A stretch of DNA of 64,000 nucleotides. It comes from JAFAXA01 sp963777325 (GTDB taxonomy: Bacteria > Pseudomonadota > Alphaproteobacteria > Acetobacterales > Acetobacteraceae). A program made the translations under genes and the position numbers. The notes beneath the pieces were generated by a model, which was given only the letters and a program-made list of their open reading frames with translations, had not been told where the DNA came from and ran no database searches. The stretch's first letter is position 1. Each line of letters opens with the position of its first letter. The DNA is taken from NCBI GenBank assembly GCA_963777325.1, contig CAVZQE010000005.1, forward strand, positions 186,001 through 250,000. Reading direction: 5' to 3'. Below are positions 45,076 to 54,403 of the stretch, in pieces.

Positions 45076-45149
45076 TGGTAGGCGCGGAAGGATTCGAACC
45101 TTCTCCTCTGCCGTGTTGAAGCAGCGCTCTGCCACTGAGCTACACGCCT
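45076..45149 (-). tRNA. tRNA with atypical anticodon loop, probably Val family
   Basis: A 74-base cloverleaf with acceptor AGGCGTG/CGCGCCT, discriminator A, encoded CCA, D arm GCTC...GAGC and T arm GAAGGTTCGAATCCTTC. The anticodon stem CTGCT/GGCAG leaves loop TCAACAC. By position the anticodon is AAC (Val), but position 33 is C instead of the near-universal U. The acceptor and D arm resemble alphaproteobacterial tRNA-Val(GAC). It may be functional but odd, degenerate, or carry a sequence error. Confidence 0.75.
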
Positions 45150-45451
45150 AATTCAGGCGAACGGGCCGGGTCAGGACCGTCCTTGCCGGGGATAACATCG
45201 TCCGCACCCGTAATCAATCGGAATCGGACGTGCCCACATGCCAAACGCTAGTGGAAGTTGTGCGTTTCCGGCGCGCGGACACGCCCGAGCAGAAAAGAGT
45301 CTCAAATCGGAGACGTTAGCTCCCTCTTTACCTTCGTTGCCCCACGCTGGGGCCACTCTCGCCGGGTTCCCAGATGGGACGGCACAACCGCGATCATACG
45401 GGGCGCGGCGGTGGCGGCGGGTGCGTCGCGTGCGGAGGTGGGGGAACATCG
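45150..45451. other. Divergent intergenic region at the centre of the XrtA locus
   Basis: About 300 bp between the tRNA/export-lipoprotein side and the sugar transferase. It should hold the promoters of both arms of the locus. I looked for a sigma-54 -24/-12 element because PrsR is a sigma-54 activator, but saw no convincing match. A GGAGG near 45434 is the ribosome site for the transferase TTG start. Confidence 0.5.
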
Positions 45452-46798
45452 TTGGCGCGCATCGTCGGGCGTTACGTTTCGCTGGAGATGTCTCTGCTCT
45501 GGCTGACGGAGCTGGTTCTCTCGTTCCTCGTCATCCAGGCGATGCTCGCGACGACGGCGGCCGCTTTGCTGCCGGCGCTCTCCGCGCGGGCCAATTTCGC
45601 GGCCCTGACCGCGTGCACGATCATCCTGAGCGGCGTCGCGATCGGGCTCTACCGGCCGGAGACCTGCCTGCAGCGGCGGCGCCTGCTGACATCGGCCGGG
45701 ATCGCGGTCGGCCTCGCATTTCCGGCCATCCTCCTGCTGAGCCGGATGTGGCGGATCGAGCTGAACGCGCGCGTGCTCGCCTGGATCGCGGGACTGCTGC
45801 TCGTCTGGACCCTGTGCCTGCTCGCGATCCGATGGGCCTTCGCTCTCGCCGTCCGGCATCGCTGGTTCGCGCGACGGCTAATCGTGGTCGGAGCGGGCGC
45901 ACGGGCGGCGCGGCTGGCCGAGACCCTCCGTTCGCGGCCTGGCAGCGCCTTCGACCTGGTGCGCCTGCCCGGCGGCGGCGAGGCCGGGCCGGGTGCTCAG
46001 AGGCCCATCGATTGGCGCGACGTTTGGGGCGTGGTGGTCGCGGCCGAGCCCGGCGACGTCCTGCCCTCCAGCCTGCTGCTGGAGGGCAAGCGCAGCGGCG
46101 TGCGGGTGCTCGACGACGTCCGCTTCTGGGAACACCATCTCGGCCGTATCGACATCGATCACCTCGGCCCGGACTGGCTCCTCTTCGCGGACGGGTTCGT
46201 GTCGAGCCGGTACGGCGCGCTCGTCAAGCGCATCACCGACATTGTCGTGGCCTCGCTGTTCCTCTGCCTGACCTGTCCGGTGATGGCCGTCGCTGCCGTG
46301 CTGATCAAGCTCGATTCGCCCGGTCCGCTGCTCTATCGGCAGGAGCGGGTCGGCCTGCACGGCCAAACCTTCACAGTGCTCAAGTTCCGCAGCATGCGCC
46401 TTGACGCCGAGCAGGGCGGCACGCCGCGCTGGGCGATGGCGCGCGATCCGCGCGTGACCCGCGTCGGCGGCTTCATGCGGCTCACCCGCATCGACGAGTT
46501 GCCGCAGCTGTTCAACGTCCTGCGCGGCGAGATGAGCTTTGTCGGTCCGCGCCCGGAACGCCCGCATTTCGTCGAGCAGCTGGCGCAGGTGCTCCCGCTT
46601 TACCGCGAGCGCAGCTGGGTCAAGCCGGGGATCACCGGATGGGCGCAGGTGAACTACCCGTACGGCGCCTCGGTCGAGGACGCGCGGGAAAAACTCGCGT
46701 ACGATCTCTACTACGTGAAGAACCGGGGTCTGCTGCTCGATCTGCTGATCGTCGTGTCGACCGTGCGAGTGATCATCTTCCACGACGGTGCCCGCTGA
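45452..46798 (+). CDS. XrtA-associated initiating sugar transferase (EpsB-like)
   Basis: A 448-residue membrane protein from TTG 45452 (upstream GGAGG; a longer ATG frame at 45374 has none). It has about five N-terminal helices, a CoA-binding-like middle domain, and the bacterial sugar transferase core: RITDIVVASLFLCLTCPVMA, YRQERVGLHGQTFTVLKFRSM near residue 295, TRIDELPQLFNVLRGEMSFVGPRPERPHFV near residue 345, and GITGWAQVNYPYG. It primes polymer synthesis by loading a sugar phosphate on undecaprenyl phosphate. The stop overlaps the prsK start (TGATG). Confidence 0.92.
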   Translation: MARIVGRYVSLEMSLLWLTELVLSFLVIQAMLATTAAALLPALSARANFAALTACTIILSGVAIGLYRPETCLQRRRLLTSAGIAVGLAFPAILLLSRMWRIELNARVLAWIAGLLLVWTLCLLAIRWAFALAVRHRWFARRLIVVGAGARAARLAETLRSRPGSAFDLVRLPGGGEAGPGAQRPIDWRDVWGVVVAAEPGDVLPSSLLLEGKRSGVRVLDDVRFWEHHLGRIDIDHLGPDWLLFADGFVSSRYGALVKRITDIVVASLFLCLTCPVMAVAAVLIKLDSPGPLLYRQERVGLHGQTFTVLKFRSMRLDAEQGGTPRWAMARDPRVTRVGGFMRLTRIDELPQLFNVLRGEMSFVGPRPERPHFVEQLAQVLPLYRERSWVKPGITGWAQVNYPYGASVEDAREKLAYDLYYVKNRGLLLDLLIVVSTVRVIIFHDGAR

Positions 46799-48874
46799 TG
46801 CGTCACGGATCTCTCCGTCGCATGCCTGCTGCACGGCGGATGCGCCGTCGCGTACGCGCTGCTGGCGGCGTCGATCCCGTGGCGCGCGCGGCCGGGGGCG
46901 ACCGGGCTGCCGCTCGCCGTCGCCTGCGCCGCGACCGCTCTATGGGCCGCCTCGGTCGCCGTCTCCGCCAAGGCCTCCCCGACCGGCCTTGCCGACTGGC
47001 TCGGCTTCGCCCGGGGCGTGTCCTGGTACTGGTTCCTCCTGCATCTATACCGGATGTCGGTGTCGTCCGGGCAGCCTTCGCGGCTGTTCACGGCAATCGG
47101 CGCCGGATTGCTCGTGCTAACCGGCCTCGCGCCGGCCGGCGTTTTGCTGTCCGCGCAATCCGGACTGTCGATTTGGCCGGCCGGCGTCGCGGGTGGGCTC
47201 GGCGTGGCGGTCTGCACCCTGCTGCTGACCGAGAATCTCTATTGCAACATGGCGGCGGAGGCGCGCTGGCACGTCAACCTCCTCTGCATCGCCGTGGGCG
47301 GATCGGCGCTGTTCGATCTCGTGTTGAACGCCGACGCCCTGCTGTTTCACCGCGTATCGCCGCTGCTGTTCGAGGGGCGCGCGAGCGCCGCCATCCTGGC
47401 CGCGCCCCTGCTCGCGCTGGCGGCGTCGCGCAATCGCGGCTGGGCGGCCGCCATCCACGTCTCCCGCGCCGTCGTCTTCCACAGCGCGACGCTGGTCGCG
47501 AGCGGATTGTTTCTGCTCGGCCTCGCGCTCGCGGGCGAGATCTTCCGCAGAAACGGCGCCGAATGGGGCAATGTCGCCGAGGTCAGCCTGATTTCGGGCG
47601 GCGTGCTCGCGATCGGGGTCATGGTCACGTCCGGATCGGCGCGTTCCTACCTGCGGGCGCTGGTCGTCGACCACTTCTTTTCCGGCCGCTACGACTACCG
47701 GCGGGAGTGGATGCGCTGCATCACCACGCTCTCCGCGCCCGAGACCTATGTCGGCCTGCAGACGCGCGCGATCCGCGCCGTCGCGCAGGTCGCAGATAGC
47801 CCTGGCGGCGTGTTGTTCGTGCGCGACCCCGAAGACGCGGCGTTCCGCTGGGCGGGCTCATGGAACATGCCGGCGGTCACGCTCCCGGTTCCGGCCGGCG
47901 ATCCGGTCGTCGCGCGCTTCCGCGATGGCAACCGGATCGCCGAACTCGACGCACCGCGGGACGGGCCGGATACCGCCTCGCCCGGACCCGACGGCCGGGA
48001 TTGGCGTGCCGAGCTGCCGCGCGCCTGGCTTGCGGTGCCGCTGCCGCATCTGGGCCGGCTGATCGGCTTCGTCGTGGTGTCGCGTCCCCGCGCGCCGTTC
48101 AGGCTGGACGACGAGGTGTTCGGTCTGCTTCGCATCGTCGGCCACGAGGTCGCGAGCCATGTCGCCGAGCAGCGCGCAACGCAGGTTCTCACCGATACGC
48201 GCCAGTTGCAGGACTACAGCAAGCGCTTCGCCTTCGCGATCCACGACATGAAGAACGTCTCGAGTCAGCTCGCAATGCTGCTGTCGAACGCCGAGCTGCA
48301 CGCGGACGACCCGGCGTTCCAGCGCGACATGCTGGAAACGGTGCGCGCCGCGTCCGGCAAGATGTCGCGCATGCTGGCGAGGCTTCAGGCCCGCGAGCGC
48401 GAGCATGGCCGCGCGATCATCGTGCCGATGGAGCGCCTGACCGGGATCGCGGGCGCGTATCTGCGCACGCGTGGCGTCGCGCTCAGCGTCGATCACGACG
48501 GGCGCACCGCCGGCGTCGCCATGGATGCGGCGTCGTTCGACGCCGTCGTCTCGCATCTGCTCGACAATGCGATCGATGTCTCCGACGGCCCGGTCCGGCT
48601 GCGGGTGCGCCACGAAGGGCTGAGCGTGCTGATCGACATCATCGACACGGGGCCTGGGATGAGCCCGCATTTCATCCGCGACCGCCTGTTCCGCCCCTTT
48701 GCCTCCACGAAAAGCGATGGGTACGGCATCGGCGTGTACCAGGCGCGCGAACTGCTCCGCGAGGCGGGCGGGGATCTGCTCGTGTACAGCCGCGAGGCGG
48801 CCGGCACGACGATGCGCGTGCTGGTGCCCGCCGTCGGCGCCACGGTCGCGGAACCGGCGCCGCTATCGGCCTGA
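46798..48874 (+). CDS. prsK: PEP-CTERM/XrtA system histidine kinase PrsK
   Basis: About 690 residues. The first ~250 contain many membrane helices (CAVAYALLAASIPW and later SWYWFLLHLYRM, LLVLTGLAPAGVLL). A GAF-like region follows near residue 360, then the kinase part with His in RFAFAIHDMKNVSSQLAMLL and ATP-binding DIIDTGPGMSPHFIRDRLFRPFASTKSDGYGIG. This architecture is PrsK. The natural start is ATG 46798 (coupled to the transferase stop), but the good reading frame begins only at about 46,805, so a one-base shift just after the start is likely. It is paired with prsR, 20 bases downstream. Confidence 0.88.
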
Positions 48875-48893
48875 CAGCGAGAAGGTCCGCACC

Positions 48894-50312
48894 ATGAAAC
48901 CGAGGCTGCTGATCGTGGAGGACGACGACGGGATCTGCTCCCAGTACCGCTGGGCGTTCCCGGGATACGACGTTTGCATCGTGCAGAACCGCCCTGCGGC
49001 GCTCGCGGCGGCGCGGGCCGAGCGGCCGCCCCTCGTGATCCTCGATCTCGGCCTGCCGCCCGATGCCGACGGCGTCGGCGAAGGCTTCGCGGCGCTCGAC
49101 GAGCTGGTCCGCCTGCTGCCGGAGGCCAAGATCGTCGTCGCGACCGGCAACGGGCAGAAGAGCAACGCGCTAAAGGCGATCGGCGGCGGCGCCTACGATT
49201 TCTGCGAAAAGCCGGTGGAGCTCGACGTCCTGCGCACGATCGTCGATCGCGGCCTGCGGCTGCATCAGCTCGAAGAGGAGAACCGGCGGCTGGCCGCGGT
49301 CCCCAGCCGCTCGCCGATCGAGCGCATCGTCACCGGCAGCGACGCCATGCTGAAGGTCTGCCGCAGCGTCGAGAAGCTGGCCTCCGCCAACGTGCCCGTC
49401 CTGCTGCTCGGCGAGAGCGGCACCGGCAAGGAGGCGCTGGCGCAAGCGCTGCACCAGCTCGGGCCGCGCGCGCGGCAGCCGTTCGTCGCGATCAATTGCG
49501 GCGCCATTCCGGAAAATCTGCTCGAGAGCGAGTTGTTCGGCCATGAGCGGGGCGCGTTCACGGGCGCGGTGAAGCAGACCGTCGGCCGCATCGAGAGTGC
49601 CAATAAGGGCACGCTGTTCCTCGACGAGATCGGTGACCTGCCGCACCCGTTGCAGGTCAAGCTGCTGCGCTTCCTGCAGGATCAGGTGATCGAGCGGATC
49701 GGCGGCCGCCAGCGCATCCAGGTAGACGTGCGGATCGTGTCCGCGACCAATGCGAGCCTTGAGGATCGCGTGGCCGATGGAAATTTTCGGGCCGATCTGT
49801 TCTACCGGATGAACGCGGTGACGATCCGGATTCCGCCGCTGCGAGACCGGGGCGGGGACGTCCTGCTGCTCGCGAACTTCTTCCTACGCCGCTTCAACCG
49901 CGATTTCGGCCGCGCGATCCGCGGCTTCACGGATCAGGCCGCCGCCGCGATCTCCGCCCATCGCTGGCCGGGCAACGTCCGTGAGCTCGAAAACCGGGTC
50001 AAGCGCGCGGTGGTGATGGCCGAGACGCGGATGATCGAGCCGGCCGACCTGGAGCTGGATTGCGCGACCGAGGCGGGTCCGGATCTCGATCTGCGGGCGG
50101 CCCGGCTGCGGGCGGAGCGCGAGGTGATCCGGACCGCGCTCGCGCGCAGCAACGGCACCCTTTCGGCCGCCGCCAAGCTGCTCGGCATCAGCCGTCCGAC
50201 CCTGTACGGCCTCGTGGACGCGCATGGCATCGAGGTCGAGCGCCCCGCCCCGGAGGCAAACCCGGCCGAGCCGGACGAGGTTTCCATTGCAACGATCATC
50301 GGAGGGCGGTAG
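48894..50312 (+). CDS. prsR: PEP-CTERM/XrtA system sigma-54-dependent response regulator PrsR
   Basis: A 472-residue NtrC-type activator: receiver domain with phosphorylatable Asp in LVILDLGLP near residue 53; AAA+ core with Walker A GESGTGKEALA near residue 172, sigma-54-contact GAFTGA in HERGAFTGAVKQ, and Walker B TLFLDEIGDLP. A Fis-type HTH at the C-terminus contains LSAAAKLLGISRPTLYGLVD. Cognate of PrsK; in characterised systems the pair switches on PEP-CTERM genes with RpoN. Short gap to prsT. Confidence 0.95.
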   Translation: MKPRLLIVEDDDGICSQYRWAFPGYDVCIVQNRPAALAAARAERPPLVILDLGLPPDADGVGEGFAALDELVRLLPEAKIVVATGNGQKSNALKAIGGGAYDFCEKPVELDVLRTIVDRGLRLHQLEEENRRLAAVPSRSPIERIVTGSDAMLKVCRSVEKLASANVPVLLLGESGTGKEALAQALHQLGPRARQPFVAINCGAIPENLLESELFGHERGAFTGAVKQTVGRIESANKGTLFLDEIGDLPHPLQVKLLRFLQDQVIERIGGRQRIQVDVRIVSATNASLEDRVADGNFRADLFYRMNAVTIRIPPLRDRGGDVLLLANFFLRRFNRDFGRAIRGFTDQAAAAISAHRWPGNVRELENRVKRAVVMAETRMIEPADLELDCATEAGPDLDLRAARLRAEREVIRTALARSNGTLSAAAKLLGISRPTLYGLVDAHGIEVERPAPEANPAEPDEVSIATIIGGR

Positions 50313-50316
50313 CGCC

Positions 50317-53082
50317 ATGCGACAGAGGACACTCAGAGGCGTCTTGCTCGCCGCCGGCTGCGCGCTGCTGCCCTCGCTCGGACACGCGGCCGACTATCTC
50401 GACGACGCGCGGCGCCTGCTGCGCAACGGCGATGTGCGGGCGGCCGAGATCCAGTTGCGCAACGCGGTCAGGTCGGACCCGCACAGCGCCGAGGCGCATT
50501 ACGAGCTCGCCCGAGTCAGCCTGGAACTGGGCGAGGCGGCCGCGGCCGAGCGTGAGGCCCGCGCGGCCCGGGACCGCGGCTACGATCCTCGCGCCGTGAC
50601 GCCGGTGCTCGCGCGCGCCTACATGGCGCAGGGCAAGTATCGCGAAGTCCTGAGCGAGTTCACGAGCGGCGGCAAAGACCCGCTCGCCGACGCCGACGTG
50701 CTCGTCATTCGAGGCTACGCCCAATCGGCGCTGGGCAAGCCCGACGACGCGCAGGCCTCGTTCGCGGAAGCGCGCAGGCTCGCGCCGAACGCGACACGGC
50801 CGCTGGTCGCGATCGCGCGGATCGCGGCCGGCCGCCGCGACTTCGCCGAGGCGCTGAAGGATGCCGACGCGGCGCTCGCGCTTGAGCCGAAATCGCCCGA
50901 GATCCTGGTGCTGAAATCGCAGCTGCTGCGCGCCCGGGGCGATGCGGCCGGCGCGATGCAGGCGGCGAACGACGCGATCGCCGCCGCGCCCGACGCCATG
51001 GCGGCGCGGCTCGAACGGGCGTCGCTCTCGATCGCGGCGGGCCAGAGCCAGGCCGCGCGGCAGGACGTGGATTTCGTGCTCGCCGCCACGCCGAACAGCG
51101 TGCAGGCGCTCTATCTGCGGGCGGTCCTGCTGGCCGAGGCCCGCGACTTTAAGGCCGCCGACGCCGTGCTCGCGCGGATCGCGCCTGCCATGGACGGCAT
51201 CCCGCGCGGCTATTTTCTGCAGGCGCTCGTCAAGCGCGAACTGCGGCAGACGGAGCAGGCCGAGGATGCGGCGTCCCGCTACGTGACCCGGGTCCCGGCC
51301 GACCTGCAGGGCGCCAAGCTGCTGGCCTCGCTGCAGATCCAGAAGCACGAGGCGGACGCCGCGATCGCGACGCTGACGCAAGCGACGGCAAGCGGCCGGG
51401 CCGACCGGCAGACCTACGAACTGCTGGGCCAGGCCTATACGCAGGCTGGCCGAAGGGACGAGGCGGTCCAGAGCCTCGAGCACGCGGCCTCGCTCGCGCC
51501 CGGCGACGCCGGTACGCGGACGCGCCTCGCGGCGGCGCGGATGGGAGCGGGCGAGACCGAGGCCGCGATCGCCGACCTCGAAGCGTCGCTCGCGATGGCG
51601 CCGGATCAGCAAGCGATCGGACCGGCGCTGTTCTTCGCCGAACTCTCGACCGGCGACCTCGGCCGCGCCGCCTCGGCGCTCGCGCGGGTGCGCGCGGCCG
51701 AAGGCGATACGCCCGCCGTGCGCAATCTCGAGGGGCTGCTCAGGCTGGCCGAACTCGATCCGGGGCGGGCGAGGACGGTGTTCGAGGGCATCCTCAAGGA
51801 CAATCCCGGCTTCACGCCGGCCCGGATCAACCTGGCCCGGCTGGACGTCATGCAGGGACATCCGGACGCGGCCGAGAAGCTGACCGCCGACATCCTCGCC
51901 AAAGAACCGCTGAGCGAGCCGGCGTTTTCGATGAACCAAGCGCTGCTGCTCGGGCAGGGGAGGGTCGCCGAGGCGATGGCGGCGCTCGAACGCGCGCGCG
52001 CGGCCGCGCCCGCCGATCCGCGTCCGACCATCGCGCTGGCCGGGCTGTATCAGAAGAGCGGCGATACCAAGCGCGCGCTCGATCTGCTCTCGCCGCCGCC
52101 GGGCGCCGTCGCCGGGCAGCCATTGCCGCTGCTCGCCGCGCGGGCGCAGCTGCTGGCCGCGACGGGCAAGACGGCGGAGGCGCGCGACGCGCTCCGCGAC
52201 CTGCTGGCGCGCGACCCGGCGGCGCTCGAGCCAAGGCTGCGGCTGATCGCGGCCTCGGTCCAGGCGCGCGACTACGAAGCCGCGCGCACCTTGGTCCAGG
52301 AGGGGCTGCGGCTCTCGCCACGCAACTATCAGCTCCTGTCGGCCTATCCCGCGATCGACCTGCAGGCGTCGGGACTGGACGCCGCGCTTGCGACGGCCGA
52401 CCGGCTGGCCCGGCAGAACCAGGATTTCGCGCTGGCCCGCGCGCTGCGCGGCGACGTCTATATGCAGGCGCGGAAATACGAGGACGCGGCGAAGGCCTAC
52501 GCGGCCGCGGGTGCCGCGGCGCCCACGCAGGCGCTCGCCCTGCGCGAGTCCGGCGCATGGGCGGAGGCCGGCCATCCCGAGCGGGCGGCCGATGCGCTGC
52601 GTCTATGGCTCGGCGCGCACGCCCAGGATGTCGCCGCCATGCGCGCGCTGGCCTCGTTCGAGATCGCGGAGAGCCAGTTCGGCGAGGCCGCCGCGCTCTT
52701 GCAGAAGGCCGTCGCCCAGGGGCCCCGGGACGCGATCGCGCTCAACAACCTCGCCTGGCTCTATGCGAAGACGGGCGACGCGCGCGCCCGCGCGACCGCG
52801 CAGAAGGCCTATGTCTTGCTGCCGAACGCCGAGACGGCCGACACGCTCGGCTGGATCCTCGTCTCCGGCGGCGACACGGAGCGGGGCGTGATGCTGCTGC
52901 GGCAGGCGCATGCGTTGAATGCGGCGGACCCGACCGTCACGTATCACTTCGCGGTCGCGCTCGGGAAAGCGGGGCAGCGCGGCGAGGCCGTCGGGCTGCT
53001 CGCGCCGCTCGTGTCGGGCAACCGCGATTTCGCCGAGAAGGCTGGGGCCGAACGCCTGCTGCACGAGCTGTCCAAGGGCTGA
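50317..53082 (+). CDS. prsT: PEP-CTERM system TPR protein PrsT
   Basis: A 921-residue protein with a signal peptide (LRGVLLAAGCALLPSLGHA) and about 20 tetratricopeptide repeats. Repeat-like segments such as YELLGQAYTQAGRRDEAVQSLEHAASLAPGD and ALNNLAWLYAKTGDARARATAQKAYVLLPN run over nearly the whole length. TPR arrays scaffold protein complexes in the periplasm. The position directly after prsKR, with a 4-base gap, is the standard PrsT arrangement. Despite the usual lipoprotein assignment for the family I see no clear lipobox; GCALL is the only Cys near the signal end. Confidence 0.9.
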   Translation: MRQRTLRGVLLAAGCALLPSLGHAADYLDDARRLLRNGDVRAAEIQLRNAVRSDPHSAEAHYELARVSLELGEAAAAEREARAARDRGYDPRAVTPVLARAYMAQGKYREVLSEFTSGGKDPLADADVLVIRGYAQSALGKPDDAQASFAEARRLAPNATRPLVAIARIAAGRRDFAEALKDADAALALEPKSPEILVLKSQLLRARGDAAGAMQAANDAIAAAPDAMAARLERASLSIAAGQSQAARQDVDFVLAATPNSVQALYLRAVLLAEARDFKAADAVLARIAPAMDGIPRGYFLQALVKRELRQTEQAEDAASRYVTRVPADLQGAKLLASLQIQKHEADAAIATLTQATASGRADRQTYELLGQAYTQAGRRDEAVQSLEHAASLAPGDAGTRTRLAAARMGAGETEAAIADLEASLAMAPDQQAIGPALFFAELSTGDLGRAASALARVRAAEGDTPAVRNLEGLLRLAELDPGRARTVFEGILKDNPGFTPARINLARLDVMQGHPDAAEKLTADILAKEPLSEPAFSMNQALLLGQGRVAEAMAALERARAAAPADPRPTIALAGLYQKSGDTKRALDLLSPPPGAVAGQPLPLLAARAQLLAATGKTAEARDALRDLLARDPAALEPRLRLIAASVQARDYEAARTLVQEGLRLSPRNYQLLSAYPAIDLQASGLDAALATADRLARQNQDFALARALRGDVYMQARKYEDAAKAYAAAGAAAPTQALALRESGAWAEAGHPERAADALRLWLGAHAQDVAAMRALASFEIAESQFGEAAALLQKAVAQGPRDAIALNNLAWLYAKTGDARARATAQKAYVLLPNAETADTLGWILVSGGDTERGVMLLRQAHALNAADPTVTYHFAVALGKAGQRGEAVGLLAPLVSGNRDFAEKAGAERLLHELSKG

Positions 53083-53095
53083 GGGCATTCGCCGC

Positions 53096-54370
53096 ATGCA
53101 ACCGATCCGACTGCTCACCTTCACGACCCTCTATCCCAACCCGGTCGATCCCCGGCACGGCGTGTTCGTCGAGAACCGGCTCCGGCATCTCGTTGCGTCG
53201 GGCGCGGCGCGGAGCACGGTCGTGGCGCCGGTGCCGTACGTGCCCGCGGCCGCGCGAAGTGGTTGGGCCGGCCGCATCGCGAAACGCTGGCCGCGCTTCG
53301 CCGCCGTTCCGTCGCGCGAGATCAGGGCGGGGATCGAGGTGCTGCATCCGCGCTACCCGGTGATCCCGAAGGTCGGCATGTCGGCCGCGCCGTTCCTGCT
53401 CTACGCGCGGAGCGCCGCCTGCCTGCGCCGCCTGCTTGCATCCGGCGCGCGGTTCGACGCAATCGACGCGCATTACCTCTACCCCGATGGCGTGGCCGCG
53501 GTCTGGCTCGGCCGGACTTTCGGCCTGCCGGTGGTGATCACGGCGCGCGGCTCCGATGTCAGCCAGCTGCCCGGCTACGCTGTGCCGCGCCGGCTGATCC
53601 GCGGCGCCCTGCGCGCGGCCGACGGGCTGATCGCGGTGAGCGCGTCGCTCGGCCGCGCCATGCTGCCGCTCGGCGCCGCGCCCGGGAAGCTGCACGTCCT
53701 GCGCAACGGCGTCGACACGGCGGTCTTCCGTCCGCTCGACCGCGACGCGGCCCGCCGGTCGTTCGGCCTGACCCGCCCGACCTTGCTGTCCGTCGGCCTG
53801 CTGATCGAGCGCAAGGGCCATCATCGCACGATCGAGGCCATGCGCTCGCTGCCGGAGTTCGATCTGCTGATCGCGGGCGAGGGGCCGGAGCGGGAGCGGC
53901 TCGCGGCGCTGGCAGCCCGGCTTGGCGTCGCCGACCGGGTGCGCCTGCTCGGGGCGCGGCCGCACGATGCGCTGGCGGCGCTCTACTCGGCGGCGGACGC
54001 GATGGTGCTGGCCTCCAGCCGCGAGGGCTGGGCGAACGTGCTGCTGGAAGCGATGGCCTGCGGCACGCCCGTCGTCGCCAGCAACATCTGGGGCAATCCG
54101 GAGGTGGTCGCGTCGCCAGAGGCCGGGATCGTCTACGATCCGAACACGCCCGAGGCGCTGGCGGACGCCGTCCGGGCGCTGTTTCACGACCCGCCCGACC
54201 GCCGCGCGACCCGCGCCTATGCCGAGCGGTTCGGATGGGCGCCCACGACCGAGGGCCAGCTGGCGCTGTTCCGCCGCGTCATCGCGTCCCGCAAGCGGCC
54301 GGAGCCGGATGGCTGCCATGCCGCCCGTTGGCGCGGCTTTGCTGGATCTCCGGATCGCAAGGGTCTTTAG
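53096..54370 (+). CDS. Glycosyltransferase family 4
   Basis: A 424-residue GT-B enzyme: LTFTTLYPNPVDPRHGVFVENRLRHL at the N-terminus, IDAHYLYPDGVAAVWLGRTFGLPVVITARGSDV near residue 125, VLRNGVDTAVFRPLD, and SSREGWANVLLEAMACGTPVVASNIWGNPEV near residue 325. The family transfers a sugar from a nucleotide donor to a lipid-linked or polymeric acceptor. It continues the plus-strand arm of the XrtA locus, 13 bases after prsT. The last ~25 residues, rich in Arg and Gly, look like an unstructured tail. Confidence 0.87.
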   Translation: MQPIRLLTFTTLYPNPVDPRHGVFVENRLRHLVASGAARSTVVAPVPYVPAAARSGWAGRIAKRWPRFAAVPSREIRAGIEVLHPRYPVIPKVGMSAAPFLLYARSAACLRRLLASGARFDAIDAHYLYPDGVAAVWLGRTFGLPVVITARGSDVSQLPGYAVPRRLIRGALRAADGLIAVSASLGRAMLPLGAAPGKLHVLRNGVDTAVFRPLDRDAARRSFGLTRPTLLSVGLLIERKGHHRTIEAMRSLPEFDLLIAGEGPERERLAALAARLGVADRVRLLGARPHDALAALYSAADAMVLASSREGWANVLLEAMACGTPVVASNIWGNPEVVASPEAGIVYDPNTPEALADAVRALFHDPPDRRATRAYAERFGWAPTTEGQLALFRRVIASRKRPEPDGCHAARWRGFAGSPDRKGL

Positions 54371-54403
54371 TCGGCCCTCGTCATCGCGGGGTAGGAAGAG
54401 AGA

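Noticed and set aside
45150..45451. Sigma-54 promoter between the two arms of the XrtA locus
   Set aside because: PrsR is a sigma-54 activator, but no GG-N10-GC element with good flanks is present in this interval.
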